Source: an uncultured Treponema sp. (GTDB taxonomy: Bacteria; Spirochaetota; Spirochaetia; Treponematales; Treponemataceae). Taken from it: 30,154 bases of DNA. The stretch spans positions 1 to 30,154 of the forward strand of contig CAKUWD010000013.1 in assembly GCA_934699065.1 (NCBI GenBank). The letters are read 5' to 3'. Of the stretch, positions 24,508 through 30,154 are shown piece after piece (within the stretch, counting starts at the first letter, position 1; each line of letters starts with the position of its first letter). A program made the translations under genes and the position numbers. The notes below the pieces were generated by a model that saw nothing but the letters and a program-made list of their open reading frames with translations, was not told the origin of the DNA and ran no database searches.

Positions 24508-24993
24508 TTAGCTCCATTTTTTTGTGTTCTTTTTTCCAAGGAAAGCGACATAAACTTTTTGTGAAGAAAGAAGTTTTTCTAGGTTTGAAATATCTTCTTC
24601 TTTTAGTATTGCTCCATAGTCTTCTCTTACATAAACATTTTTTAAGCCACCTTTTTTTACATCAGAGTCTGATCTTTTTCCATAATCAATTTTTAGTCTA
24701 TTACTATCTGCATCAAGAAAAACAATGCCATCTATAAACATCCAGTCATTGTTTTGATAATCAGCCCATATGGTTAATGATTTATCAGAAATGTACAAAG
24801 AAATATTTTCTCTTTCTCCTGTTGCTGAATCTTTTAACTTATAAAATGCGCCTTTCTGCATATCCTTATGGGTGATGAATGTAACATCTTCAACTTCATC
24901 ATAAGTAGTTTTAAATTCATCTTTTGATGAAGCAGCAAAGCAGAAAGAAAATGTAATAAATAGAAGTACAATTGAAGCAACGAGTTTTTTCAT
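24508..24993 (-). CDS. Exported protein of unknown function, probably frameshifted near its end
   Basis: The observed frame has 161 residues. A signal peptide spans residues 1-20 (KKLVASIVLLFITFSFCFA). The mature part is polar and beta-rich with KSLTIWADYQNNDWMFIDGIVFLD as the most ordered segment. I do not recognise a family. The frame ends at FLGKKNTKKWS beside two A runs (plus strand 24517-24523 and 24530-24535). One extra A would give KMELKAKYIQAMQATIEKW and a stop at 24443-24445, just before the terminator. An AGAGGA box precedes the ATG. It is the first gene of a cassette that ends with the PIN/RHH pair. Confidence 0.6.
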   Translation of the reverse strand: MKKLVASIVLLFITFSFCFAASSKDEFKTTYDEVEDVTFITHKDMQKGAFYKLKDSATGERENISLYISDKSLTIWADYQNNDWMFIDGIVFLDADSNRLKIDYGKRSDSDVKKGGLKNVYVREDYGAILKEEDISNLEKLLSSQKVYVAFLGKKNTKKWS

Positions 24994-25074
24994 AAAATCC
25001 TCTGAGATTTTATTTAAAATAGAATTTGTCGGAAGATTTACCTTATTAACAATAAGTGACGCAGTGCGCCATCA

Positions 25075-25223
25075 ACCTAACAACTGGTTGTACCGCAGCG
25101 GGCTTGCCCCTGCCTACAATCGAAGAGTCGTTAAGAAAAATGCGAAAGCATTTTTTAGGCTCATCGAAATAATGGCTCGGAACAATTGATTGTTCCGCTG
25201 TCGGTTACGAACCTTTGTTATGA
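25075..25223 (-). repeat. Enlarged attC site (149 bp) with internal insert
   Basis: The R' box is ACCTAAC (25075-25081), reading GTTAGGT on the minus strand and fitting GTTRRRY; the R'' end is GTTATGA (25217-25223). The inner boxes GGTTGTACCGC and CGGTTACGAACC are normal. The left half of a normal stem (AGCGGGCTTG) is followed by a 90-bp block instead of its partner. A weak companion hairpin GACGCAGTGCGCC lies at 25058-25070. Confidence 0.82.
25109..25198. repeat. 90-bp structured block inside attC, copy 2
   Basis: It matches the block at 14774-14863 at 89 of 90 positions; the one difference is T for C in GAGTCG. It has the same nested hairpin with GAAA loop and the GGAACAATTGATTGTTCC palindrome. 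Its junction with the attC stem (GGCTTG-CCCC) is abrupt, which suggests insertion or recombination into a normal site. Confidence 0.8.
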
Positions 25224-25400
25224 CAAAAGTATTTCTTATACAGAATTATATCCCTTAAATCATTTATTCTTTAAGAAGATTCTGTACAACCATTTGAAGC
25301 GTATGCTTCTTTATTTTTTGAGCGGCGTAAAGCCGCGTTTTTACTGCTACCTTGCTTCGCCCTAAAGTTCAATTTTATTTAATAAAGCAAGCTTGACTCG
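25224..25400. repeat. Structured non-coding element, copy B
   Basis: It resembles 20603-20803. TACAGAAT (25239) pairs with ATTCTGTA (25279), then GAAGC-GTAT-GCTTC (25296-25309), GCGGC-GTAAA-GCCGC (25322-25336), CCCTAAAGTTCAATTT, and AAAGCAAGCTTGACT. The stems are identical in the two copies while the linkers differ, which points to selection on structure or recent copying. The last hairpin is decayed here and borders the restored end of the GNAT gene. Confidence 0.75.
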
Positions 25401-25465
25401 ATTATAAAATATTCAATTCTTTTATTAAATGATATTTTTTATTTCCTTTTGGAATATCGTTTAAT

Positions 25466-25813
25466 TCACTGATTATTTTGTATCCATTTTTTTTTGTAAA
25501 ACTCCGGAGCCCGCCATGACATTGTGTCAACATGAACAGAATGGCAACCTCTTTTTCTAGCTTCTTCTTCAGCTGCTTTTAATAACCGTGATCCAATTCC
25601 CTTTTTTCTGAATTTTATATCTACCCAGAGAATATCAATGTGCATCCATCCCCAATATGTTCCGCCGAGAATTCCGCCAATGACATTTTTGTTCTCATCA
25701 TATTCAACAATATTTAGAAGTTCATGATTATCTGGACCAACTTTTTCATCATTGAACTTTGTAAGTGCCTGACTTATAAAATCAATTTCTTTTGCTGATG
25801 GATTAAAATTCAT
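25466..25813 (-). CDS. GNAT family acetyltransferase, frameshifted near its end
   Basis: The observed frame has 115 residues. The acetyl-CoA loop is clear: DIKFRKKGIGSRLLKAAEEEARKRG at about 67-91, followed by VDTMSWRAPEFYKK. The frame then ends as KWIQNNQ at a run of nine A (plus strand 25487-25495). With eight A it continues NGYKIISELNDIPKGNKKYH to a stop at 25402-25404, giving the normal GNAT C-terminus (FYKKNGY). The substrate is unknown. An AGAAGG box precedes the ATG. It is a single-gene cassette between attC sites at 25075 and 25854, with element B behind it. Confidence 0.8.
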   Translation of the reverse strand: MNFNPSAKEIDFISQALTKFNDEKVGPDNHELLNIVEYDENKNVIGGILGGTYWGWMHIDILWVDIKFRKKGIGSRLLKAAEEEARKRGCHSVHVDTMSWRAPEFYKKKWIQNNQ

Positions 25814-25853
25814 TTTTTCCTTCTAAAAAAAGGGCAGGCCACTGCGCCTGTCG

Positions 25854-25916
25854 TCATAACAACTGGTTGTACCGCAGCGGGCTTGACCCGCTGTCGGCTA
25901 CGAAGCTTTGTTATAC
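25854..25916 (-). repeat. attC recombination site
   Basis: Outer boxes TCATAAC (25854-25860) and GTTATAC (25910-25916) flank GGTTGTACCGC, the perfect stem CAGCGGG-CTTGA-CCCGCTG and CGGCTACGAAGC. The companion hairpin CAGGC-CACTGC-GCCTG is at 25835-25850. Confidence 0.9.
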
Positions 25917-25918
25917 GA

Positions 25919-26233
25919 TTATTTATCTTCAAATAAGATTCTTGCAAAATCTCGCTTTGAATACATTATTCTTATTACTCTTACAATATCAACATCAATT
26001 CTATAAAAGATTGAATAATTATTTGCCAGGACAAATTTATAATCAGTTGGAAAGGGAACATATCTTTCTACCGGAATACCTGTTTTGGCAAGGGTAGACA
26101 AGTTTTCATATGTTTCAACAATATTTAAAACAGTATTATGTGCTGCAATTGGATTTTGAAGTTCATTTTCTATGTAATTTTTTATTTCGAGTAAATCTTC
26201 TGCAGCTTGTGGAGTGACCTTTACTTCAAACAT
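25919..26233 (-). CDS. RelE/ParE family toxin
   Basis: The protein has 104 residues. FEVKVTPQAAEDLLEIKNYIENELQNP is the opening strand and helix pair; YKFVLANNYSIFYRIDVDIVRVIRIMYSKRDFARIL is the closing sheet with the KRD-A-L ending of ParE/YafQ-type toxins. Its ATG shares one base with the TAA of the antitoxin. It differs strongly in sequence from the toxin at 22504, so the two pairs are not recent duplicates. It ends 2 bases before the attC. Confidence 0.85.
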   Translation of the reverse strand: MFEVKVTPQAAEDLLEIKNYIENELQNPIAAHNTVLNIVETYENLSTLAKTGIPVERYVPFPTDYKFVLANNYSIFYRIDVDIVRVIRIMYSKRDFARILFEDK

Positions 26234-26478
26234 TAAAGACCTACCATTTTTCTAACATCAGCAGGATCCAACCAGCCATTCATTGCAGCTGAATCTTCTC
26301 CTTTTTTTAATTCTGCAAAAAGAGTTTTTGTTGCGGTTAATCTTTCGTAATCTTTTATTGTGATAACTGCATAACTTCCTCTTCCATTTTTTGTGAGAAA
26401 AACAGGAGATTCATCTGCGACATCCTTTAATACTTCATTGTAATTTCGTAAATCAGAAACAGGTTTTATTGCTATCAT
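26233..26478 (-). CDS. Phd/YefM family antitoxin
   Basis: I start at the ATG 26478, 5 bases after AGAGG; a GTG two codons earlier forms part of that box. The protein has about 81 residues. MIAIKPVSDLRNYNEVLKDVADESPVFLTKNGRGSYAVITIKDYERL is the Phd/YefM DNA-binding part; the acidic tail around WLDPADVRKMVGL should bind the toxin. It has a strong promoter with operator palindromes and shares its cassette with the GNAT gene upstream. Confidence 0.85.
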   Translation of the reverse strand: MIAIKPVSDLRNYNEVLKDVADESPVFLTKNGRGSYAVITIKDYERLTATKTLFAELKKGEDSAAMNGWLDPADVRKMVGL

Positions 26479-26492
26479 AGACACCTCTAATA

Positions 26493-26542
26493 TTCGTAAG
26501 ATTTTACGAAATAATTATCTTAAGATATTTCGAGATAGTCAA
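26493..26542 (-). promoter_or_regulatory. Promoter and nested operator palindromes of the second phd-parE locus
   Basis: On the minus strand TTGACT (26542-26537) and GATAAT (26519-26514) are spaced by 17 bases. TTCGTAAGATTTTACGAA at 26493-26510 is a perfect inverted repeat with 7-bp arms, at the expected start of transcription. A second pair, CGAAATA (26507-26513) and TATTTCG (26526-26532), frames the -10, with ATCTTAAGAT between. Confidence 0.72.
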
Positions 26543-26550
26543 GTTTTTTT

Positions 26551-27042
26551 TCAGACATTCATGGAAAATCTGATTCTATCTTCAATCAGTCCAAGTTTTT
26601 TGTAAAATGATAATGCATTAATATTTTTTGCTTCCATATCCAATTCTATTCTTTGGACATCAAATTCAGGACATTTTTTATTTTTTATATATTCGAATAA
26701 GTGGGTACCTATTCCTTGATTCCTATATTCTTTTTTGACTACAATATTTCCAATCACACAAACAGTACAAGGAATAAAACCGGGATTTTGATAGGCATCC
26801 CAAACTGCATATTCAACAACTCCTATAGTCTTTCCATTAATTTTGTAGACTTCAAAATTTGTATTTACTTCATGATTTAAAGCTTTTTCAAAATACTCTT
26901 TTGTGATGAGAATTTCAGTTTTTTCAATCTTTCTAAATTTCTGTGGATTACATTCTTCAAGTACTTCATGAAGTTCATTATATAATTCTAATATACTTTC
27001 ATAATCTTCAATCTTAGCTGGTTCAATAATGTAATCATTCAT
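26551..27042 (-). CDS. GNAT family acetyltransferase
   Basis: The protein has 163 residues and an intact GNAT fold. YIIEPAKIEDYESILELYNELHEVLEE opens it; GVVEYAVWDAYQNPGF lies in the core sheet; VVKKEYRNQGIGTHLFEYIKNK (about 103-124) is the acetyl-CoA loop; ELDMEAKNINALSFYKKLGLIED closes it. The substrate is not evident; relatives acetylate antibiotics, peptides or toxin-charged tRNA. It is the first gene in the cassette that ends with the second phd-parE pair. The attC after it is missing. Confidence 0.87.
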   Translation of the reverse strand: MNDYIIEPAKIEDYESILELYNELHEVLEECNPQKFRKIEKTEILITKEYFEKALNHEVNTNFEVYKINGKTIGVVEYAVWDAYQNPGFIPCTVCVIGNIVVKKEYRNQGIGTHLFEYIKNKKCPEFDVQRIELDMEAKNINALSFYKKLGLIEDRIRFSMNV

Positions 27043-27076
27043 TTTTTAATTCCTTTTCCAGCTCAGTGAGCTGTGC

Positions 27077-27142
27077 GTATAACTACGCGCTTAAACGGTG
27101 GCGGGCGCAGACCCGACATCCGCTTTGAAGTGCATGTTATAC
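27077..27142 (-). repeat. attC recombination site, divergent type
   Basis: Outer boxes GTATAAC (27077-27083) and GTTATAC (27136-27142) are perfectly complementary. The inner sequence (ACGCGCTTAAACGG, stem GGCGGGCGCAGACCCGACATCC, CGCTTTGAAGTGCATG) is unlike the rest of the array and resembles attC sites from other bacteria. The stem loop has no TCAAG. The companion hairpin CAGCTC-AGT-GAGCTG at 27059-27073 is nevertheless present. Confidence 0.8.
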
Positions 27143-27171
27143 GTTACTTCGTTTACAACATTATAGTTGAA

Positions 27172-28692
27172 TCAGTTTTCATTATAATAGCCAAAAAAAT
27201 ACATTTCAGTATCTTTCCATGGAAAGTTTTTTTCTATGTTTTCTTTTTTATTAATATAGAAATGAGATTTTTCTTCGTTTCCGATTTCTGAATAATTAAT
27301 TGAAAGACTGTCATAGGCTGTAAGTAAACCTGGGCAGGCAGAAACAGCATCGTAATTCAAAAAGTTTTCCCATTCAGTTATTGCCTTTTCATAGTCTGCT
27401 TTTTTTCCGCTATAATATGCTTTTTCATTCATAAAATATGCAAGCCAGTACTGCGGCCACGGATCTTGAGGATTCATTTTAATTGCCTGTTTCATATTGT
27501 AAATTATATAGCCGCAGGCTTTTTTACCCATTTTTTCATAATCTATATAGCCATAGATATAATCTTCAAGCCATTCATAAGAAAAAAGGTATTCTGCATA
27601 TTTTTCCCATTCTTCAATTGTATAGGATGGAAGATTTTTACAGAAAGAAGAGGGGGCTTTTCCACTTTGAAAAACAGATTTATTTAATAAATTAAGAGCT
27701 TCTTCCAGATTGTTCTCTTCAAAACTAAAAGGAAAATAATCTCCAAAACAATATTTTAAATAGGAAATTGCTAATGCAAAATATGAAAGCTCACGAGCCC
27801 TGTTCGGAGATTGATCGTTTATATCAAAACCGGCAACGTTATTATAAAGTGCCTGTAAGTTATAATCTGTAGTAATATAAGGAATAGTAATTCCATAGAT
27901 GCGCTGGTTTGTTGCGCAATAAAAGTCATAATTTGAAATTTCGTCTTCTGAAAGTTCCTTCCTTAGATATTTTTCATTTAAGATTTTAAAATCTGAATCT
28001 TTGCCGTAATTAACTTTTGTATAATCATTATTTATAAGTTCATAAATATTAAAAGAAGCATACTGGTCTCCATAGTGGTTATTCAAGTAATAACCGCTAG
28101 AATACCATAAAGCTTCATCACTATAAAAATGGTCTGGATTTTTCATTCCATGTCCGCTGCCGTAAAAAATAATTGCCTTATCTTCAAGCTTTGAATTGTC
28201 CATAATCTGAATGATTGTTTTTTGAGCCTGAGCATCACGGGCATTTAAAACCTTTGTTGCATCATTCATATCTTCTGGCCAAATAATGCCTTTTTCAGGA
28301 AAAATTACATTTATAGGGTCATCCGGGTGCAGCTGATTTATTCGAGCTACTTCAAGTTCCATCAGATGATATTCATATTTCCAGCCAAATGTGCACCATG
28401 GAGGAACAATTTGCAGTCTGTAATCATCATAGTTTCCGGCAGGGAAAAAGCCGTCGCCTTCTTCTTCTAAAAAAAGATATCGTACACCAGTATTATAAAA
28501 TTTTTCCATATTTTGTGTCATGTACAAAATTGGAAAAACAGTTGAGTGATGTTCACCTATAAATACAATTTTTTTGGATTGTAGATATTCAAAAATCTGC
28601 TCATCGGCATTTTTTGCATCCTGCAAATTAAAAGTCGTTTTGCAGGATATAAGTAATAATATGAAACTTAAAGACAATATACTTTTTTTCAT
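27172..28692 (-). CDS. Lipoprotein with Tiki/ChaN-like hydrolase domain and C-terminal TPR region
   Basis: I start at ATG 28692, behind GGAG; the ATG at 28707 lies upstream of that box. The protein has about 506 residues. A lipoprotein signal ends LSFILLLISC, so the mature protein is anchored to a membrane. IVFIGEHHSTVFPILYMTQNMEKFY followed by GVRYLFLEEEGDGF resembles the EHH/EE sites of the Tiki, ChaN and erythromycin-esterase superfamily. A later IIFYGSGHGMKN supplies another histidine. The last third (WPQYWLAYFMNEKAYY, YEKAITEWENFLNY) looks like TPR units. The activity is unproven. It is a single-gene cassette. Confidence 0.65.
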   Translation of the reverse strand: MKKSILSLSFILLLISCKTTFNLQDAKNADEQIFEYLQSKKIVFIGEHHSTVFPILYMTQNMEKFYNTGVRYLFLEEEGDGFFPAGNYDDYRLQIVPPWCTFGWKYEYHLMELEVARINQLHPDDPINVIFPEKGIIWPEDMNDATKVLNARDAQAQKTIIQIMDNSKLEDKAIIFYGSGHGMKNPDHFYSDEALWYSSGYYLNNHYGDQYASFNIYELINNDYTKVNYGKDSDFKILNEKYLRKELSEDEISNYDFYCATNQRIYGITIPYITTDYNLQALYNNVAGFDINDQSPNRARELSYFALAISYLKYCFGDYFPFSFEENNLEEALNLLNKSVFQSGKAPSSFCKNLPSYTIEEWEKYAEYLFSYEWLEDYIYGYIDYEKMGKKACGYIIYNMKQAIKMNPQDPWPQYWLAYFMNEKAYYSGKKADYEKAITEWENFLNYDAVSACPGLLTAYDSLSINYSEIGNEEKSHFYINKKENIEKNFPWKDTEMYFFGYYNEN

Positions 28693-28723
28693 TTTTTCTC
28701 CAAGCACCCCAGTGCGGGTGTCC

Positions 28724-28788
28724 GTATAACAATTGCTTAAACCGCAAACCGGCTTGCCCGGTTTGTCGGTTTTGAAGCTTTGTTATGT
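28724..28788 (-). repeat. attC recombination site
   Basis: Outer boxes GTATAAC (28724-28730) and GTTATGT (28782-28788) flank TGCTTAAACCGC, the stem CAAACCGG-CTTGC-CCGGTTTG and CGGTTTTGAAGC. The site is close to the one at 22435. The companion hairpin CACCC-CAGTGC-GGGTG at 28705-28720 has both arms changed relative to CGCCC/GGGCG. Confidence 0.88.
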
Positions 28789-28790
28789 GA

Positions 28791-30154
28791 TTATCTTCTT
28801 AAAAAATTTGCATTCTCATTTATTTCCCGTTGTGTAGATTTTTTTCTATCATAATCTTTTATAAAATTAAGCAATATGTTTTCTTGATACTTTTTATCAG
28901 TTTTAAAAAAGTTACTTACACTCGAACATTCGTTTCGATTAGCACATTCAACATAATTTTCTGTTAAACATTGTACAATTATAGTAATTAAATTTATAAC
29001 CTTTTCATCTAAATCATCACCATGATAATTCGATATAAAGGAATTATAAACAAACGTTTGACCTCTAATAATTGAAATATCGTTAATTAAGTTTTGTGAA
29101 GAAAGATCCTGATTTAGAATTCTATATAAAGCTCCTAGAATTCCAAAAAGCATTTGCTTAGCATTTTTGAATACTTCTTTCTCACTAGGATCAAGACCTT
29201 CAATAATCTTGTTTGATAATTGATTATATCTATAATTTAATTTTATAAGATCTATAATAAAGGCTTTTCTACACGGATCTTTATCATAATTTTGCATAAA
29301 AATTTGATTATAATAAGCAGGATTTTCAAATATTTCTTTTTTCCCTGATCTTGCTGTTCCTGGTTTTTGATATACAAAAGACATAATCAATTGTGCTAAT
29401 TCATCATTTTTGATTTTATAATCATATTTTTTCTTAGTTGTTACTTTTCCTCGTTTTATTTCTAAATAGATATCATTATCCTCAAGCATCGTTTGTAATC
29501 GTTTCATTTCATTTGAATTCGATTTTATATCTCTCTGGAAAATAGGCTTTTGTGAATTAGTTGCTTCTGCAATTTTTGAATAAAATTTCAAAGTGTATTT
29601 CGGATCTTTTGAACAAACAATCTTACAAGGAATATAAAACTCATTTGAATTAGTTCCTTTATAATTTCCTATTAGATATGTTGTCTGACCTCCGTTCACA
29701 ATGGAAAATTTTTCAAGATTAATTGTATTGCCATCGATATCAAAAGAATCACATGCTATAATAATACCATTATTTAAAAACCAAAATTCAGGACGATCAT
29801 TATCCAAGGTATTATTAATGCCAGCATCTACAGTTTTATTATTTATATATTTTCGAATATTAAGATCAAACAGTCCTTTTGATGCATACTTATTATATAA
29901 ACTTATTAAAGAAATAGATGATAGATTAACTAATACTCCTTTTGTTTTTTCTGTTTCATATTTTAAACAATTATTTGCATTATCAATTCTTATTTTTTCA
30001 TAATTTACTGTCTGTAAATCCGTTATATTCTCTTCGATTTTTCTTTCAATCATTTCAACAGATACTAAATTAATTCTATCGTAAAGTTTTTCGTCAATAT
30101 TATTTTTAATCTTTTTATAAATATTTTGTTCATTAATACTTGATGATGTATATA
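28791..30154 (-). CDS. AIPR family (abortive infection phage resistance) protein, N-terminus beyond the window
   Basis: The frame is open to the right edge: the ATG at 30053 is preceded by sense codons (KNNIDEKLYDRINLVSVE) without a stop, so the true start lies outside. The visible part has more than 450 residues. The AIPR core is clear: SLYNKYASKGLFDLNIRKYI, then the FWFLNNGIIIACDSF motif, and FSIVNGGQTTYLIG. AIPR proteins were first named from phage-resistance abortive infection systems, often with restriction-like partners. The C-terminal half is helical and has no motif I know. Its stop lies 2 bases from the attC at 28724. Whether another gene shares this cassette cannot be seen. Confidence 0.82.
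   Translation of the reverse strand, partial: YTSSSINEQNIYKKIKNNIDEKLYDRINLVSVEMIERKIEENITDLQTVNYEKIRIDNANNCLKYETEKTKGVLVNLSSISLISLYNKYASKGLFDLNIRKYINNKTVDAGINNTLDNDRPEFWFLNNGIIIACDSFDIDGNTINLEKFSIVNGGQTTYLIGNYKGTNSNEFYIPCKIVCSKDPKYTLKFYSKIAEATNSQKPIFQRDIKSNSNEMKRLQTMLEDNDIYLEIKRGKVTTKKKYDYKIKNDELAQLIMSFVYQKPGTARSGKKEIFENPAYYNQIFMQNYDKDPCRKAFIIDLIKLNYRYNQLSNKIIEGLDPSEKEVFKNAKQMLFGILGALYRILNQDLSSQNLINDISIIRGQTFVYNSFISNYHGDDLDEKVINLITIIVQCLTENYVECANRNECSSVSNFFKTDKKYQENILLNFIKDYDRKKSTQREINENANFLRR

Noticed and set aside
11540..28790. Dispersed palindromic repeats as a CRISPR array
   Set aside because: The repeats are 53-149 bp, vary in their stems, and are separated by whole genes of 300-4000 bases. 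They lack the short regular spacers of CRISPR and have the attC layout.
29701..30003. Open frame of 100 codons on the plus strand opposite the AIPR gene
   Set aside because: It lies antisense to the conserved AIPR core, and its translation resembles no protein family.

Overview
The window is AT-rich DNA (roughly 30% G+C by eye) from a bacterium that I take to be a Treponema-like spirochaete. The main reason is a chromosomal integron cassette array of a kind known from Treponema denticola. The Rpn-type nuclease, the EFR1 flavodoxin/ferredoxin protein and the many small exported proteins fit that, but the species is inferred, not proven.

Region 1 (1-5593, plus strand) is a surface polysaccharide operon: the tail of a membrane protein that looks like an acyltransferase, an RgpF-type protein, a GT2 glycosyltransferase, a fused ABC exporter of the flippase type, and a two-domain GT2 glycosyltransferase. 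It meets an OafA-type acyltransferase on the minus strand at 5596-6777. A broken acyltransferase fragment follows at 6958-7261.

Region 2 (7347-11437, minus strand) holds an Rpn/PD-(D/E)XK nuclease, a Gfo/Idh/MocA oxidoreductase of visibly higher G+C, and a small redox operon (TetR regulator, EFR1 protein, DUF2141 exported protein) with two palindromic operator-like boxes upstream.

Region 3 (about 11540 to the right edge) is an integron gene-cassette array. Every gene is on the minus strand. Between genes or gene pairs lie imperfect palindromes of 53-66 bp (two are about 148 bp) with the attC layout: terminal TAAC/GTTA boxes, bulged inner boxes, and a variable stem closed by a constant TCAAG loop. 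I find twelve complete attC sites, two that have lost one end, and one remnant. The integrase is not in the window and should lie to the right. Cargo includes five toxin-antitoxin loci (HigA with a HigB stub, MazEF, two Phd/ParE pairs, PIN/RHH), a dCTP deaminase, a VOC protein, a Nudix hydrolase, two GNATs, exported proteins (NADase-type glycan-binding, SH3, TPR, Tiki/ChaN-like lipoprotein, two unknown), an SF1 helicase operon with two unknown partners, and an AIPR-family protein.

The most unusual observations are these. (a) All five toxin-antitoxin loci sit as the second half of a cassette behind an unrelated gene with no attC between. (b) A hairpin with covarying arms and an AGTG-type loop sits just outside the attC R' end, at the 5' end of nearly every cassette. 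(c) A helicase, a DUF5710 protein and a 64-residue protein share one 4-kb cassette and may be an undescribed defence system. (d) Two unrelated cassettes share a structured non-coding element of about 200 nt, and two attC sites share a 90-bp internal block. (e) Several genes are broken exactly at A/T homopolymers.
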